Assembly: GCA_037176705.1 (NCBI GenBank)
Contig: CM073889.1
Location: 103,371,890 to 103,435,889, forward strand
Source of the DNA: Molossus alvarezi
Taxonomy: Eukaryota; Chordata; Mammalia; Chiroptera; Molossidae
Direction: 5' to 3'
Length of the DNA: 64,000 nucleotides
The notes beneath the pieces were generated by a model. The model saw nothing but the letters and a program-made list of their open reading frames with translations. It was not told the origin of the DNA and made no database searches. The translations under genes and the position numbers were made by a program. Below, one piece after another: positions 24,286-33,207 of this stretch (positions are counted from its first letter, which is position 1; every line of letters starts with the position of its first letter).

Positions 24286-24485
24286 ATTTATCAACCAAGG
24301 TGTTAGCACACGGTTCCCAGGATTCAGTGATCTGACAAGAAAACTGATTTTTTTGGCTTATTATTTAGGGTCTGCCAGATTACTGTTTCCTGGTTGCAAG
24401 TTAAACTCTCACCGCAGAAGCGTTTTCCTTTACAAGTGCCGCCCGTTCTCTCTGCGGTGCGTCCAGTATTTTGCATGGCTGTCCC
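24286..24485 (+). repeat. Unnamed dispersed repeat, copy A (direct)
   Basis: GTTGCAAGTTAAACTCTCAC, then AGCGTTTTCCTTTACAAGTG and GTCCAGTATTTTGCATGG correspond to the reverse complement of 25495-25685. Translating both gives similar peptides (CKLNSH..S.FLYK), a shadow of DNA-level homology. Neither frame is a gene. The repeat family is not recognised. Confidence 0.7.
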
Positions 24486-25057
24486 GGCCCTGTAGGACGT
24501 GTGAAAAGCAAAGCTTTCATCTGGGCTGTCAAGAGTCTGTCAGCTTCCTGCAGTTGAGCTGGAGGAAGAAGGGAGGATGTATTCTCAGGGCTTTTTTCCT
24601 TCAAGGACCTCATGTTGTACCTCCCGCTGTCTTTCTCAGCACACATTAAAATACATAGAGGATGAGCATTTTTTACAAATGAGTTTCCCAAGCATTTTCA
24701 GCTTTGTGTTCCTACTAAATGTGTGATCCACAGGGAAAGTAAAAATGGTGGTTTGGGATATAAACCCAAGTAAAGTGCATTTGGGCCTCTTTTGTGCAAG
24801 ACTTTTCTGCACAATGGAACTTCAGCGAGGCTAGCAATTATTATCGGCAGAGGTCTGTTAGAAGTGAGGACAGCCATCTATCAAAAACAGTCAGTTCCTG
24901 GGTGTTCATTGTGTACTCTCCGCTCTAAGTGTACAGAGGAGAAAGGAGGGCCCACTTCGATTCCGGTGCTCTCCGGGAACCACTTGGCCTCTGATTGTGT
25001 ACACACAGGGCTGGCCCACTGTGTTTCCCTTCAATCTTATTGATGAGTCTGTTTATG
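24486..25057. other. Unique sequence between the inverted repeat copies
   Basis: No exon or known repeat recognised. It separates the direct copy from the hAT element at 25058. Confidence 0.4.
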
Positions 25058-25457
25058 CAGTGGGCAGTAACCAGAGGGCAGTTCTGTAGCTCCACGGAAC
25101 ATTTGGGAATGTCCAGAGATATTTGTGGTTGTAACAACAGGGAAGGTTGTAGGGTTGCTAGATAAAATACAGGGTGCCCAGTTAAATTAGAATTTTTAAT
25201 AAACAATGAGTAATGTTTAGAATAAGTATACCCAAATATGACATGGGACATACTTATACTAATAAGTCGTTCATTGCTTATCTAAAATTTAAATTTAACT
25301 GGATAGCATATATTTTTTATTTGTTTAGTTTTTCAACCCTATACTATTGAGGTCTAATGACTAGAGTCTAAGGGTGTTGCTAAACATCTTACAGGGCACA
25401 GGGCAACAAAGACTTCTCTGGCCCAACATGTTAATGATGATGAGGCTGAGGAACCCT
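25058..25457 (+). mobile_element. Ancient hAT-type (MER-class) element, interrupted
   Basis: The left part has AACATTTGGGAATGTCCAGAG and TTTGTGGTTGTAACAACAGG. The right part has GGTGTTGCTAAACATCTTAC, AGGGCACAGG and the terminus GAGGCTGAGGAACCC. Together they match a mammalian MER-class element with phrases 'acatttggcaatgtctggagac', 'ggttgtcacaactggggg', 'gctgctaaacatcctacaatgcacaggacag'. The two halves are separated by a MER53-like element at 25151-25341. A second copy of this host family is at 62425-62722. Confidence 0.75.
25151..25341. mobile_element. MER53-like palindromic DNA transposon nested in hAT
   Basis: The left end GGGTTGCTAGATAAAATAC with GCCCAGTTAAATT is mirrored by AATTTAACTGGATAGCAT and the terminus TTCAACCC, and the centre ACATGGGACATACTTATAC is itself self-complementary with AAGTAT/ATACTT arms. 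The ends are consistent with a TA target duplication (TA-GGGTTG...CAACCC-TA). The organisation and sequence match the MER53 family as I remember it. Confidence 0.8.
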
Positions 25458-25494
25458 AAACTACTGTAATACCTTTATGGTAACATAGTAAGTA

Positions 25495-25685
25495 GTCATG
25501 CAAAATACAGTATGGATTTCACTAAAATATTGGGTGACTTGTAAAGAAAAATGCTACCGTCATGGGAGTTTAATTTGCAACAGAGTAACTTGGCAGAAAC
25601 TATTAATAAGTCAAAAATGTATTCTCTGATCAAAGCATCAAATCTTGAGAACTGTGTGCTCCTCCCTGGGTTCTCCACCATTTGA
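25495..25685 (-). repeat. Unnamed dispersed repeat, copy B (inverted)
   Basis: Its reverse complement reads GCAAATTAAACTCCCATGAC, then GGTAGCATTTTTCTTTACAA and TACTGTATTTTGCATG, aligning with copy A at 24286-24485 with interspersed substitutions and small gaps. It extends left to a conserved CAGATTACTGTTTCCTGG / GTTTCTGCCAAGTTACTCTG region. Confidence 0.7.
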
Positions 25686-25804
25686 TCTGTTTCACAAAAA
25701 CAGAGGCCTCGTTTCTTCACAAAGGTCTGATATACAGTGTATATGTAATTAATGACGATTATGGGTTGATTCAATGAATAGAAACAAAATTTCTTTGCTT
25801 TGAG

Positions 25805-25965
25805 GAATTACTCTGTGCTAACCACTTCACACATATTGCTTCCAACCTAAACAAAAAAATTATTTTCCCAAATTTTTCATATGGAGACACAGAGGCTCAA
25901 GTTACAGTGTGCCTTAATCCACATCCTAGTAAATGGCAGAGGTGGGAGTGGGCCCAGGATGTTAA
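25805..25965 (+). mobile_element. MIR SINE fragment
   Basis: TACTCTGTGCTAACCACTTC, then TATGGAGACACAGAGGCTCA and CATCCTAGTAAATGGCAGAG with GTGGGAGTGGG match MIR order (TGCCAGGCACTGTGCTAAG ... GAGGAAACTGAGGCTCAGAG ... AGCTAGTAAGTGGCAGAGC). Confidence 0.85.
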
Positions 25966-26099
25966 AAGCCCAGGCAGCAAAGTGTCCTGAACAGGGAAAC
26001 CTTCTGCTCTCTGTGAGGCTTCTATGTCCGGTTTTTAAGTTGTTGACTCCACAACAGACTGTTCCAAGAATTTATTTCTGTTCATTCTTGGTTTCGCAG

Positions 26100-26760
26100 T
26101 AGTTGAACTGTGACTGTAGATCACTTTGGAGGTAGGTGGATCTATTTCCAAAATTCTCCCTGCTGGGAGACACCCCTCAACTTCTCAAGCTGCTTCTGTC
26201 ACTCTTTTGGTGAGTATCCCGGGGTGGGCAAGGGAGGAACAGCTGTGACTGCTCTGGGCCTCTGGGGAGCCCTCCCTGCAGGCACTCCAATTTAGTAGCA
26301 CTCATTGGACTTCTTTTCCGCTAAGAACTTGTAAAAGGAAGTTTGAAAATAGTTTGTTTTAAATTTGGGAATGAGATTTCACACTGATGTTTGCTTTGGC
26401 GGATGAGTGGAGTGGCCTCTGTCCTCCAGGCCGCTGCATCTTCCAGCCCCGCGGGGCCCCAGGCTGTGTCTGCTCCTCAGCGTGTGCAGTGAGAGTGCGG
26501 GGCTCCGAGGACACCCCGCTCAGGGTGATGGGAGGAGAAGAGAAGCAGCTGCTTGGTGGCCAGGATCATGGTCACTTGTCACATTAGGCAAACTGTTAGT
26601 TATTCTGTATATCCCTCTTTTTTCGAACTTGCCGAGGTCAGGAATTGTCACATTGTTTTTCTTAGCAGAGTACAGGGTCTCTCACACAGTGAATAGTCAG
26701 CATCTTAGCACTTGGAATTGACACAGCCAATTTTGTGGATTTTTGTTCCCTTTTATGACA
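26100..26760. other. Noncoding, locally GC-rich sequence
   Basis: The part 26385-26540 is GC- and CpG-rich for this window and includes the perfect palindrome CCCCGCGGGG (26447-26456). Two overlapping open frames run through it in different frames with no recognised domain. A small regulatory CpG cluster is possible. No exon is called. Confidence 0.4.
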
Positions 26761-26821
26761 AATAAATTTTACCATCTTCTTGCACTTCAGCTTGGTATAC
26801 AAGTGGAACAACTAATCACAG

Positions 26822-26865
26822 AAAGTATGTGTGTGCGTGTGTGTGTGCATGTGTGTGTACATGTA
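26822..26865. repeat. (GT)n microsatellite
   Basis: Interrupted TG repeats with GCGTG, GCATG and GTACATG interruptions. Alternating purine-pyrimidine sequence can adopt Z-DNA. Confidence 0.92.
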
Positions 26866-26894
26866 TATTTGCTCTTTCAGTCTTCCATGTACAC

Positions 26895-27015
26895 AAATGC
26901 TGTTGTTTGGTTCTCAAAACAATATTATAAAGTAATGTTTGCATCTTGCAGAGGAAGGAACAGAAGGTTGGAGATATGAACTGACAGATCCCAAGCCTCA
27001 GTAGTTGGTGAGTGG
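26895..27015 (+). mobile_element. MIR SINE fragment
   Basis: TCTTGCAGAGGAAGGAACAG, then AAGGTTGGAGATATGAACTG and AAGCCTCAGTAGTTGGTGAG resemble MIR (TTTTACAGATGAGGAAACAGAGGC ... AGTCACACAGCTAGTGAGTGG). Confidence 0.6.
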
Positions 27016-27126
27016 TACTCACAAACTGGCCTTTCCCGGCCTTGTTTTTTCTCTGCCCACAGCTGATGGGCAATTATAAGAACCTTCAAGGTTGCTTCAC
27101 TGTTATGGATCTCAGGCTATAAAATC

Positions 27127-27251
27127 AGATGGCATTGCCCTGGCTGGTTTGGCTCAGTGGTTGGAGCATCAGCCTGCAGACCAGAGAGTCCCGGGTTCGG
27201 TTCCTACTAGGGGCATGTACCAAAAAAAAAAAAAAAAAAAAAGATGGTATT
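27127..27251 (+). mobile_element. tRNA-head-only Ves SINE with poly(A) tail
   Basis: Only the tRNA-related part of a Ves SINE is present, from about 27137 to 27221. It has A-box TGGCTCAGTGG and B box GGTTCGGTTCC and ends right after GGGGCATGTACC. It is followed directly by about 20 A residues. The TSD AGATGGCATT (27127-27136) is repeated as AGATGGTATT (27242-27251) with one mismatch. The pyrimidine-rich body and the hairpin tail are absent, so this is a complete retroposition event of a short RNA and not a later deletion. Confidence 0.92.
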
Positions 27252-29300
27252 TATTATTAAAGAAAGCCAACAAGCACACAGACAGATAAATAGTAAACAC
27301 AAATTCAAATCTCTTTCCCTCCCATTGCTACATCTGCATCCTCTAACAAAAATAGGTAGATTGAACATGTTAAACGAGGTTGAAGAAACTGACTGGAGTT
27401 AAGGAAATTTTAGCATGAGAATAAAGTACCCAGCAAGGATGAGGAGTTCAGACTTGTTTTTATTTTTTTCCCTGAGAGGTGAAGACAAGCTAGCAGGGCC
27501 TTTGGCCTGCTTTGACCATTGGTTGTCAATGAATGTTAACATCTTGCCAGAGTTAGAGTGACCCAAAGATTCAAATACTGTTTCAGTTTGAGGAGATTAG
27601 AAGAGAGTAAAATACTTGGCTTATTTACGGAGGACACTGTTCAAACTTTAATAAGTACCATATTGCAATTGAGCACGATATCATGATTAGGCAACCTGCA
27701 CCGTTTGGGCTTATCTCTGGGTCCAGTGGGGGTAGGGTGACTAGAAGCACGCTTAGTCTGCTTGTGCCACCATATGGTCGGTCATGCTGCTTTGTCACCA
27801 TCTCTTTGGAAGGTGACTTACTGAGGCATGCCTGGGGAGAGTGTTGGATACTGCTCCACGGGGACAGCTAACATCAGACACAAATCTGTGTCAGCTTTAC
27901 AGCTGCCAAGATGGTGCTGTGTGTCAATGGTGTGACTCCCCAAATTCTTGGCATACACACCAATAAGTCAAAATCAAATCTGCTATATGAGGCCTACAGA
28001 TTGCCTGCCTGTTGGAGCACACATGCTCATTCAGTTATGTGTGAATAAGGACCTTCTTGGCCTATTAATTATGCCTCAGAATCAACCTTGTGCTCTGAGT
28101 AAGTGACTGGTAGAAATGGATAGATGTTTAATAGAATGAATTAGGGTAGTTGTCCTTGATATGCAATTGAGGAAACTGAAATATGGTATCGACAGCCTAA
28201 CAACAGAACCCCCTACATCTGTGCTGTAAGGGTGGCCATTGCATGAGTCACTATCATCAGAAAAAAAAAAAAATGACAACCAATTAGGAAGATTGGACGC
28301 TACATCTCTACATGTTGATTCTATTAACAGGACAACTGCCTGTGAGTCTGGTCATGTCTGATGATTTATAGTCACAGATAGTGACTCTAACTAAGTAGTA
28401 TATAGGTAGCATATGTATAAACCCATTCACATCCACTCTACACACAATGCAAATGGATGGGACAAGAAGAAAAACATAGTTCTAACGGCAGTGGATTCTA
28501 TGTAGCACACCATTGTTCCTCAATAATATCAGGGCTTTGAGAATTGTATTGTATGCATTGTCAGCTTGTTACAATACTGCTGCAGATACCTCTGTCTGTG
28601 ATACCATGTTGCACTTGGTGGTACATTATTTAACTTAGTATGTTCTATTTGCTCAAAAAATTAATAATGATGTTTTTTGTTGTTGTTTATAAAAATAGAG
28701 AAAGACCAAAATAATAAAATCGTAAGATGGAAAAGATAGTGAAGTTGACTTCTATTTTCCAATCTTCTGCAGGAGTCAGACTATGCAGTACCCATAGCAT
28801 CTGCTGCAGGCGTGAAGGTCTAGGAGGAAGGTGATCACACTCTCTCTCTTTAGGATTTTCTGACCGTCTTACACAGCTGATACACTTGTTCTGTGTGACA
28901 GAAGCTGCTTCCCTTTCATTCAGTTCTCCGTGGTGAAGTCAGGGTCAATCCTAGAAAAACCGGAAGTGCTGAATTTAGTCTTCTACCCAGTGTCTTCCTT
29001 TTCCTGTTGTTCTTGGAACTCTGGTAAGAGCTTCTGCGCTGAGATGGGATGTGTGGCAGGTGCCAGTCATAGGTGTACCCCCAGTATTCGTGTGGTCATG
29101 GTTGAGTCACTTCTAGTTGAACCCTGATATCCTTATCTATTAAAATAGGATTAATATGTACCCATTTATAACAGAGAGTCACTGTATCATTGATTTTAAA
29201 TCTGGACCTATGGGATCTCACACAAAATTGAGTGCAGGTATAGTTTGAAAAAGCACTTCAGATAGTTCTAAAATGTACTTGTTTATCCTCGAAGGATCCA
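27252..29300. other. Unique noncoding sequence
   Basis: No exon or repeat is confidently recognised. An A12-13 run is at about 28260. The part 27660-27900 is less AT-rich and may belong to an unrecognised old repeat. Confidence 0.4.
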
Positions 29301-29303
29301 AAT

Positions 29304-29449
29304 CAGTGGTCTTAGACTGTCAGCCTACCTGGGAGCTTGTCAGAATACAGATTCTTAAAACAGAAATTCTGGAGGTGGGGCCCAGCAGTCCATTTGATAA
29401 CCACATATTATTTTGATTTCTATGCACAGTGATGTTTGAGTGCCACTGG
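29304..29449 (+). mobile_element. MER5/MER20-type hAT element
   Basis: The left terminus CAGTGGTCTTAGACTGT and right terminus GTTTGAGTGCCACTG are imperfect inverted repeats. Internal GGAGCTTGTCAGAATACAGA and GGAGGTGGGGCCCAGCAG are standard phrases of this class. Confidence 0.75.
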
Positions 29450-29486
29450 ACCAGATGTTGCCCAAGCATGTGGTCCTCTGTCCTCC

Positions 29487-29610
29487 TGGGTCATCATTAC
29501 TAAGGAGAATCTCATAAATACAAATTTGTTAACCCCACCCAAGATCTACTAATCAGAATCTTTGGGGCCATGGTCAAGTAATCAATGCTTTGACAAGTTC
29601 ACAAGGAAGT
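29487..29610 (+). mobile_element. MER5-type hAT fragment
   Basis: TAAGGAGAATCTCATAAAT, then AACCCCACCCAAGATCTACT, AATCAGAATCTTTGGGGCC and AGTTCACAAGG fit the MER5 internal order (CCCCACCCCAGACCTACTGAATCAGAATCT). Termini are lost. Confidence 0.6.
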
Positions 29611-29649
29611 TTTAAAATGTTAAAGCTGAAGAAAGCCTCTGTTCTAGAA

Positions 29650-29777
29650 AAGTGTTCTCAGAGTTGAGTATACATTATAATCATTTAGAGAAGTTCTGTA
29701 ACAATATGAGTAGTTGAACCCTAACCACAGACCAATCACCTGGATTCTAATGTGCACAAAGGTTGAGAATTAGTGGA
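29650..29777 (+). mobile_element. MER5A-type hAT element
   Basis: AGTGTTCTCAGAGTTGAGTA at the left and GCACAAAGGTTGAGAATTAG with TGGACC at the right are the decayed inverted termini. ACCAATCACCTGGATTCTAA lies near the right end. Third such unit within 500 bp. Confidence 0.6.
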
Positions 29778-30372
29778 CCGTATTAACCTGAAGGCCCCTT
29801 CTAAATGCAGGTTACGTGATTTTCACATACATGTGCTGTTTCCTTAAATGTGTGTCTTAGGTCTGAATCCAGAGTGTACTTCTCAGTTCACATTATACTC
29901 GTTTTGTGGCTCACAGACCTCAGTCTGCTATACCGTGAACTCGTGGTAGCTATCTAGTATATCCTCATTGGGTAAGTCCAGCACCTTTCATAAGACTAAG
30001 AGTTAGAAACAGAAGATGAGAATTTTATCCCTAAGCCCTTCCAGTGGGAAGATTTAGTCCTGATAGATTTCTACTCTGTACTCAAGGCATATGGACCTCA
30101 TCTTTCTATTGCTACATTAAAGAACACCAGCCTTCAGGGTTTGCTTATTTGGTATTGTTTGCAATAGGTTTGGGGTTATCCTCTTTACTGCTTCTGAGTT
30201 TTTACAACAGCCAGAGTCAGTGGGCCACAGGCTTTGGAGGCCAGGCTCTTAGGGCTTATTTCCTGCAGCTTCCCAGACCTCCCCAATGATGAATACCTAG
30301 GCTGTCAAATTAACACTGGTTCCTTGTGAACGCTAATTATCAGGTAAGCATAAGGACCCCTAGTAATACAGC

Positions 30373-30608
30373 CTTTTTTTTTTTTAATCCTCACCCAAGG
30401 ATATTTTTTTATTTATCTTCAGATAGAGTGGGAGGGAGGGAAGAAAGAGAGAGAGAAAGAAACAGCGATGTGAGAGAGTCACATCAATGGGCTGCCTCCC
30501 TTAGGGTAAGGGTCCAGACGCACTGCAACCGAGGTACGTGCCCTTGGCGGAATTGAACCCGAGTCTCATTGGTCCGTGGGCCTAACCACTGAGCCAAACT
30601 GGCCAGAG
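30373..30608 (-). mobile_element. Ves SINE, minus strand
   Basis: A T-run is followed by AATCCTCACCCAAGGATAT (complement of the hairpin tail), GA-rich middle, CACTGCAACCGAGGTACGTG and a tRNA-like head ending ACCACTGAGCCAAACTGGCC. The middle contains a short local change (CCTCCCTTAGGGTAAGGGTC) unlike the other copies. The flanks are T-rich, so the TSD (GCCTTTTT/GCTTTTT) is only suggestive. Confidence 0.93.
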
Positions 30609-30616
30609 AAGCTTTT

Positions 30617-30655
30617 TAAAAAAACAAAAAACAAACAAACAAACAAACAAAAAAC
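30617..30655. repeat. (CAAA)n simple repeat
   Basis: A-rich run with five CAAA/CAAAC units directly beside the head of the neighbouring SINE. Confidence 0.9.
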
Positions 30656-32115
30656 TAAGGTGTAAATCAGACCTAGTGGCATCAAACAGAGGGCAGCCAA
30701 AATGAGCTGTTGCAAGTGAAGTTTCATCTTAAAATAGTTAATGAGAAACTTTGAGAGCTTCAGGGATGCCTGACAGATTGCCAACTCACTTTGAGAAAGA
30801 GACTGTCCTCCCTTCCAATTCCCAGACACACAGCCCGCGGCTAAGTCATCAGAAATAAAATAAACAGGGAAACAGGAGAGGGAAACGCACCACCCTGTAA
30901 CATTCATCAATAGTGTGTGCCACCGCTACCGAGGCAGTGAAATAGACAGCAATCCTTTATGTTTATTTTCTCTTTGCTGAGGTTGCCAACTTAAGCCTTC
31001 CAGACCTAGCACCACAATGAAAGGCAGGCAGGCAGCTTCTGGAGGAACACAGTAAAATCCAGACCAAACCGAATATTTTGATGTTTAGATTGAAATCTTC
31101 TGTTGGCTAGGAAAGGGGCATTGGTTGCCTAAAGACAATAACACTGTTATCCACCCTGCAAATGTGGTCACAAAGCTGCTTAGACAAGCAGCTGGCTGTT
31201 TCAGTTAGAAAGGACCAAGGCTTTGCCCACAGCACTGCTGGGTAGGTGGCCTTTGGTCCTGCGTGGTTCATGGGCTTTGAGCTTTTGCTGCTGTCATCAA
31301 AGGGATGAAGGGACTTGCATGTTGCTTCGGGGTTGAGAACGTGGGTCCCATAGTCCCTTCAGGAAAGCCACAGATACTCCAGCCAGAAATGCAACCAGGA
31401 GAGGATTTTCCAAATGGAGTAGGTCAATTACAAGGACACAAACTCTCTGAGTAATTCTAAGCAGAGAGAGGAGATGTAAAGTCCAGGTGGGAAGCCAGTC
31501 AGACAGACTTTGGGGAGTTGTCTACCCAGCCTCTAAGCCAAACCCGTTCTGGGCCTAAGCTCCTCCTTCCTATTATTCTGGCAATTCAGAACCAAAGTGA
31601 TTCTCTCAGATAGTGGGTGTCACATGTGTTAGAGGTCACGGCTCCCCCTGAACTCAAAGGCATTTTATTTCCATCTTCTACACTGATTTCTGCTTTTCAC
31701 TCCATGCAGCCTGTTCCATAATCCGGAAATCTTTGGTTTCTCACATAGAATAGGCAATATTTCCATTTCCACAAATTCACACAAGTCAGGACATATCTCT
31801 AGATGGACCATCATCCCTAATGAAGGTGATCAAGTACTGAGTATGAGGAAGCCAACTTCCAGTGTGTTCTGAGGAAGGGACGGGGAATCCTCCGTCGGCC
31901 CAGGAGTCAGACCACCTCAAATGCAAGCACCAGTACCGAGACTGGGGATTGTCCGATTCCAGGCAAACTGGGAACCTTTCTGGGGTTTCTTATTTAATAA
32001 CCTTTACAACAGGAAGGAAAGTAAATGCTGCCATCATCTTCATATTACTTTGCTTAGCCATGTTTTCCTGTTTGGGGCAATAAGTGCTACTCATATGTAA
32101 ACTTCAATGATTAAA
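30656..32115. other. Unique noncoding sequence
   Basis: No exon or repeat family recognised. Base composition is closer to balanced than the AT-rich surroundings. Confidence 0.45.
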
Positions 32116-32262
32116 AAACATGGTGATGGAAGGAGACTTGACTTAGGTGCACACACAATACAATGTACAGATGATGTGCTATAGAATTGTACCCATGAAA
32201 CCTATATCATTTTATTAACCATTTTAATCCCAATAAATTCAATTTAAAAAAGAAATCTTAGA
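32116..32262 (+). mobile_element. L1 3'-terminal fragment
   Basis: GGAAGGAGACTTGACTTAGG then CACAATACAATGTACAGATG, AGAATTGTACCCATGAAACC and TATCATTTTATTAACC run to an A-rich end. The same ordered blocks recur at 35025-35146. This is a severely 5'-truncated L1 3' UTR. No coding part remains. Confidence 0.85.
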
Positions 32263-32944
32263 GAAACCTGCTGTCATCCTGAAAAGACATGGGAGAACAT
32301 GTTCATATATCCAGGGCAGAAAACCCAAGCTGTTGAAGTGAGAGCTTCTAGCAAATCAGAAAAATTCAACAATTGGAGCAACCCCTTATTTTCCTGACAA
32401 TCAAGTTTGTCATGGATGCTGTCTCAGCATTAAGATCTGCCAACTAGTTTTTTTCAAACCTCTTTAGTGACTCTTTTACAGGGGAAATCTAGAGATTAAT
32501 TAAAAATGATGATTAGTTCCTGAAAGTTGACCCAAGCCAACTGAAAACAGTCCTGAGATGCTCTGAGCAGCTTCATCCCTTGTTAGGAAAAAGCTCTGTG
32601 GTTTAATATCAATTTCTGTAGTTCTTACAACTCCCATTGGGATTAATATTTAATCAACAGAGCAGTTGCCTTTTTATTATAGAGAAGTTTCAGTAAAATA
32701 GAACAGTGTATTATATTGCAATGAAATGACCAACACCAGTGAATTTTCATTTAAAATCAATAAGTTGAACCAAACAGTTGTTTCGTAACCGGTGGGTCAT
32801 CTCAGTTTAATGAACGGTAACTAAACACATATTAAACAAATGCCTAGCATGCAGAAGGAAGGCAGAGTGAACGACTAATTATTGCCCCACGAGGCTTTTA
32901 TGATTCTCAAAGAGATGGCTGTGTTTTGTTAGTTTTTCCTTAGC

Positions 32945-33012
32945 CAGTGCCCAGAACAAAACCAAGTATGTAGTGGGCACTCAATAAATGCTTGGTAGAT
33001 TGAATAAATTAA
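32945..33012 (+). mobile_element. L2 LINE 3' terminus
   Basis: AGTGCCCAGAACAAAACCAAG, then GTAGTGGGCACTCAATAAAT and GCTTGGTAGATTGAATAAAT closely match the L2 end (GCCTGGCACATAGTAGGTGCTCAATAAATG...TTGAATGAATG). Confidence 0.85.
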
Positions 33013-33144
33013 TCGATGCATAGAACAGTGTTTTCCTTCAGAGAACAGGATGCAGTACTTTGCTCACTGTGGCCACTTCACAGTGAATGGTGCAGCTCAC
33101 AAGGCTCGTAGGCACATGTTCTGTCCCTTTCTTAACTGACCCTG

Positions 33145-33207
33145 GTAGAGATCCTCAGACTTGAGGTCACAGCAGAATCACCTGGAGCGTTGATAAACAA
33201 AGATTCT
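33145..33207 (+). mobile_element. MER5A-type hAT element, left part
   Basis: ATCCTCAGACTTGAGGTCAC, then AGCAGAATCACCTGGAGCGT and TGATAAACAAAGATTCT match the first third of MER5A. It stops abruptly where the L1 insertion begins. The final AAACAAAGATTCT (33195-33207) recurs at 35147-35158 as AAACAAATTTCT, the target duplication of the L1. Confidence 0.85.

Noticed and set aside
24266..24649. 127-codon open frame resembling a frame at 25496-25774
   Set aside because: The similarity comes from two inverted copies of a DNA repeat. The second copy's frame is offset and diverged, which fits repeat shadowing and not a gene family.
27150..27210. Possible tRNA gene (clear A and B boxes)
   Set aside because: The boxes belong to the Ves SINE head. 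No cloverleaf with a proper acceptor stem is followed by a T-run terminator, and the copy ends in poly(A) between target duplications.
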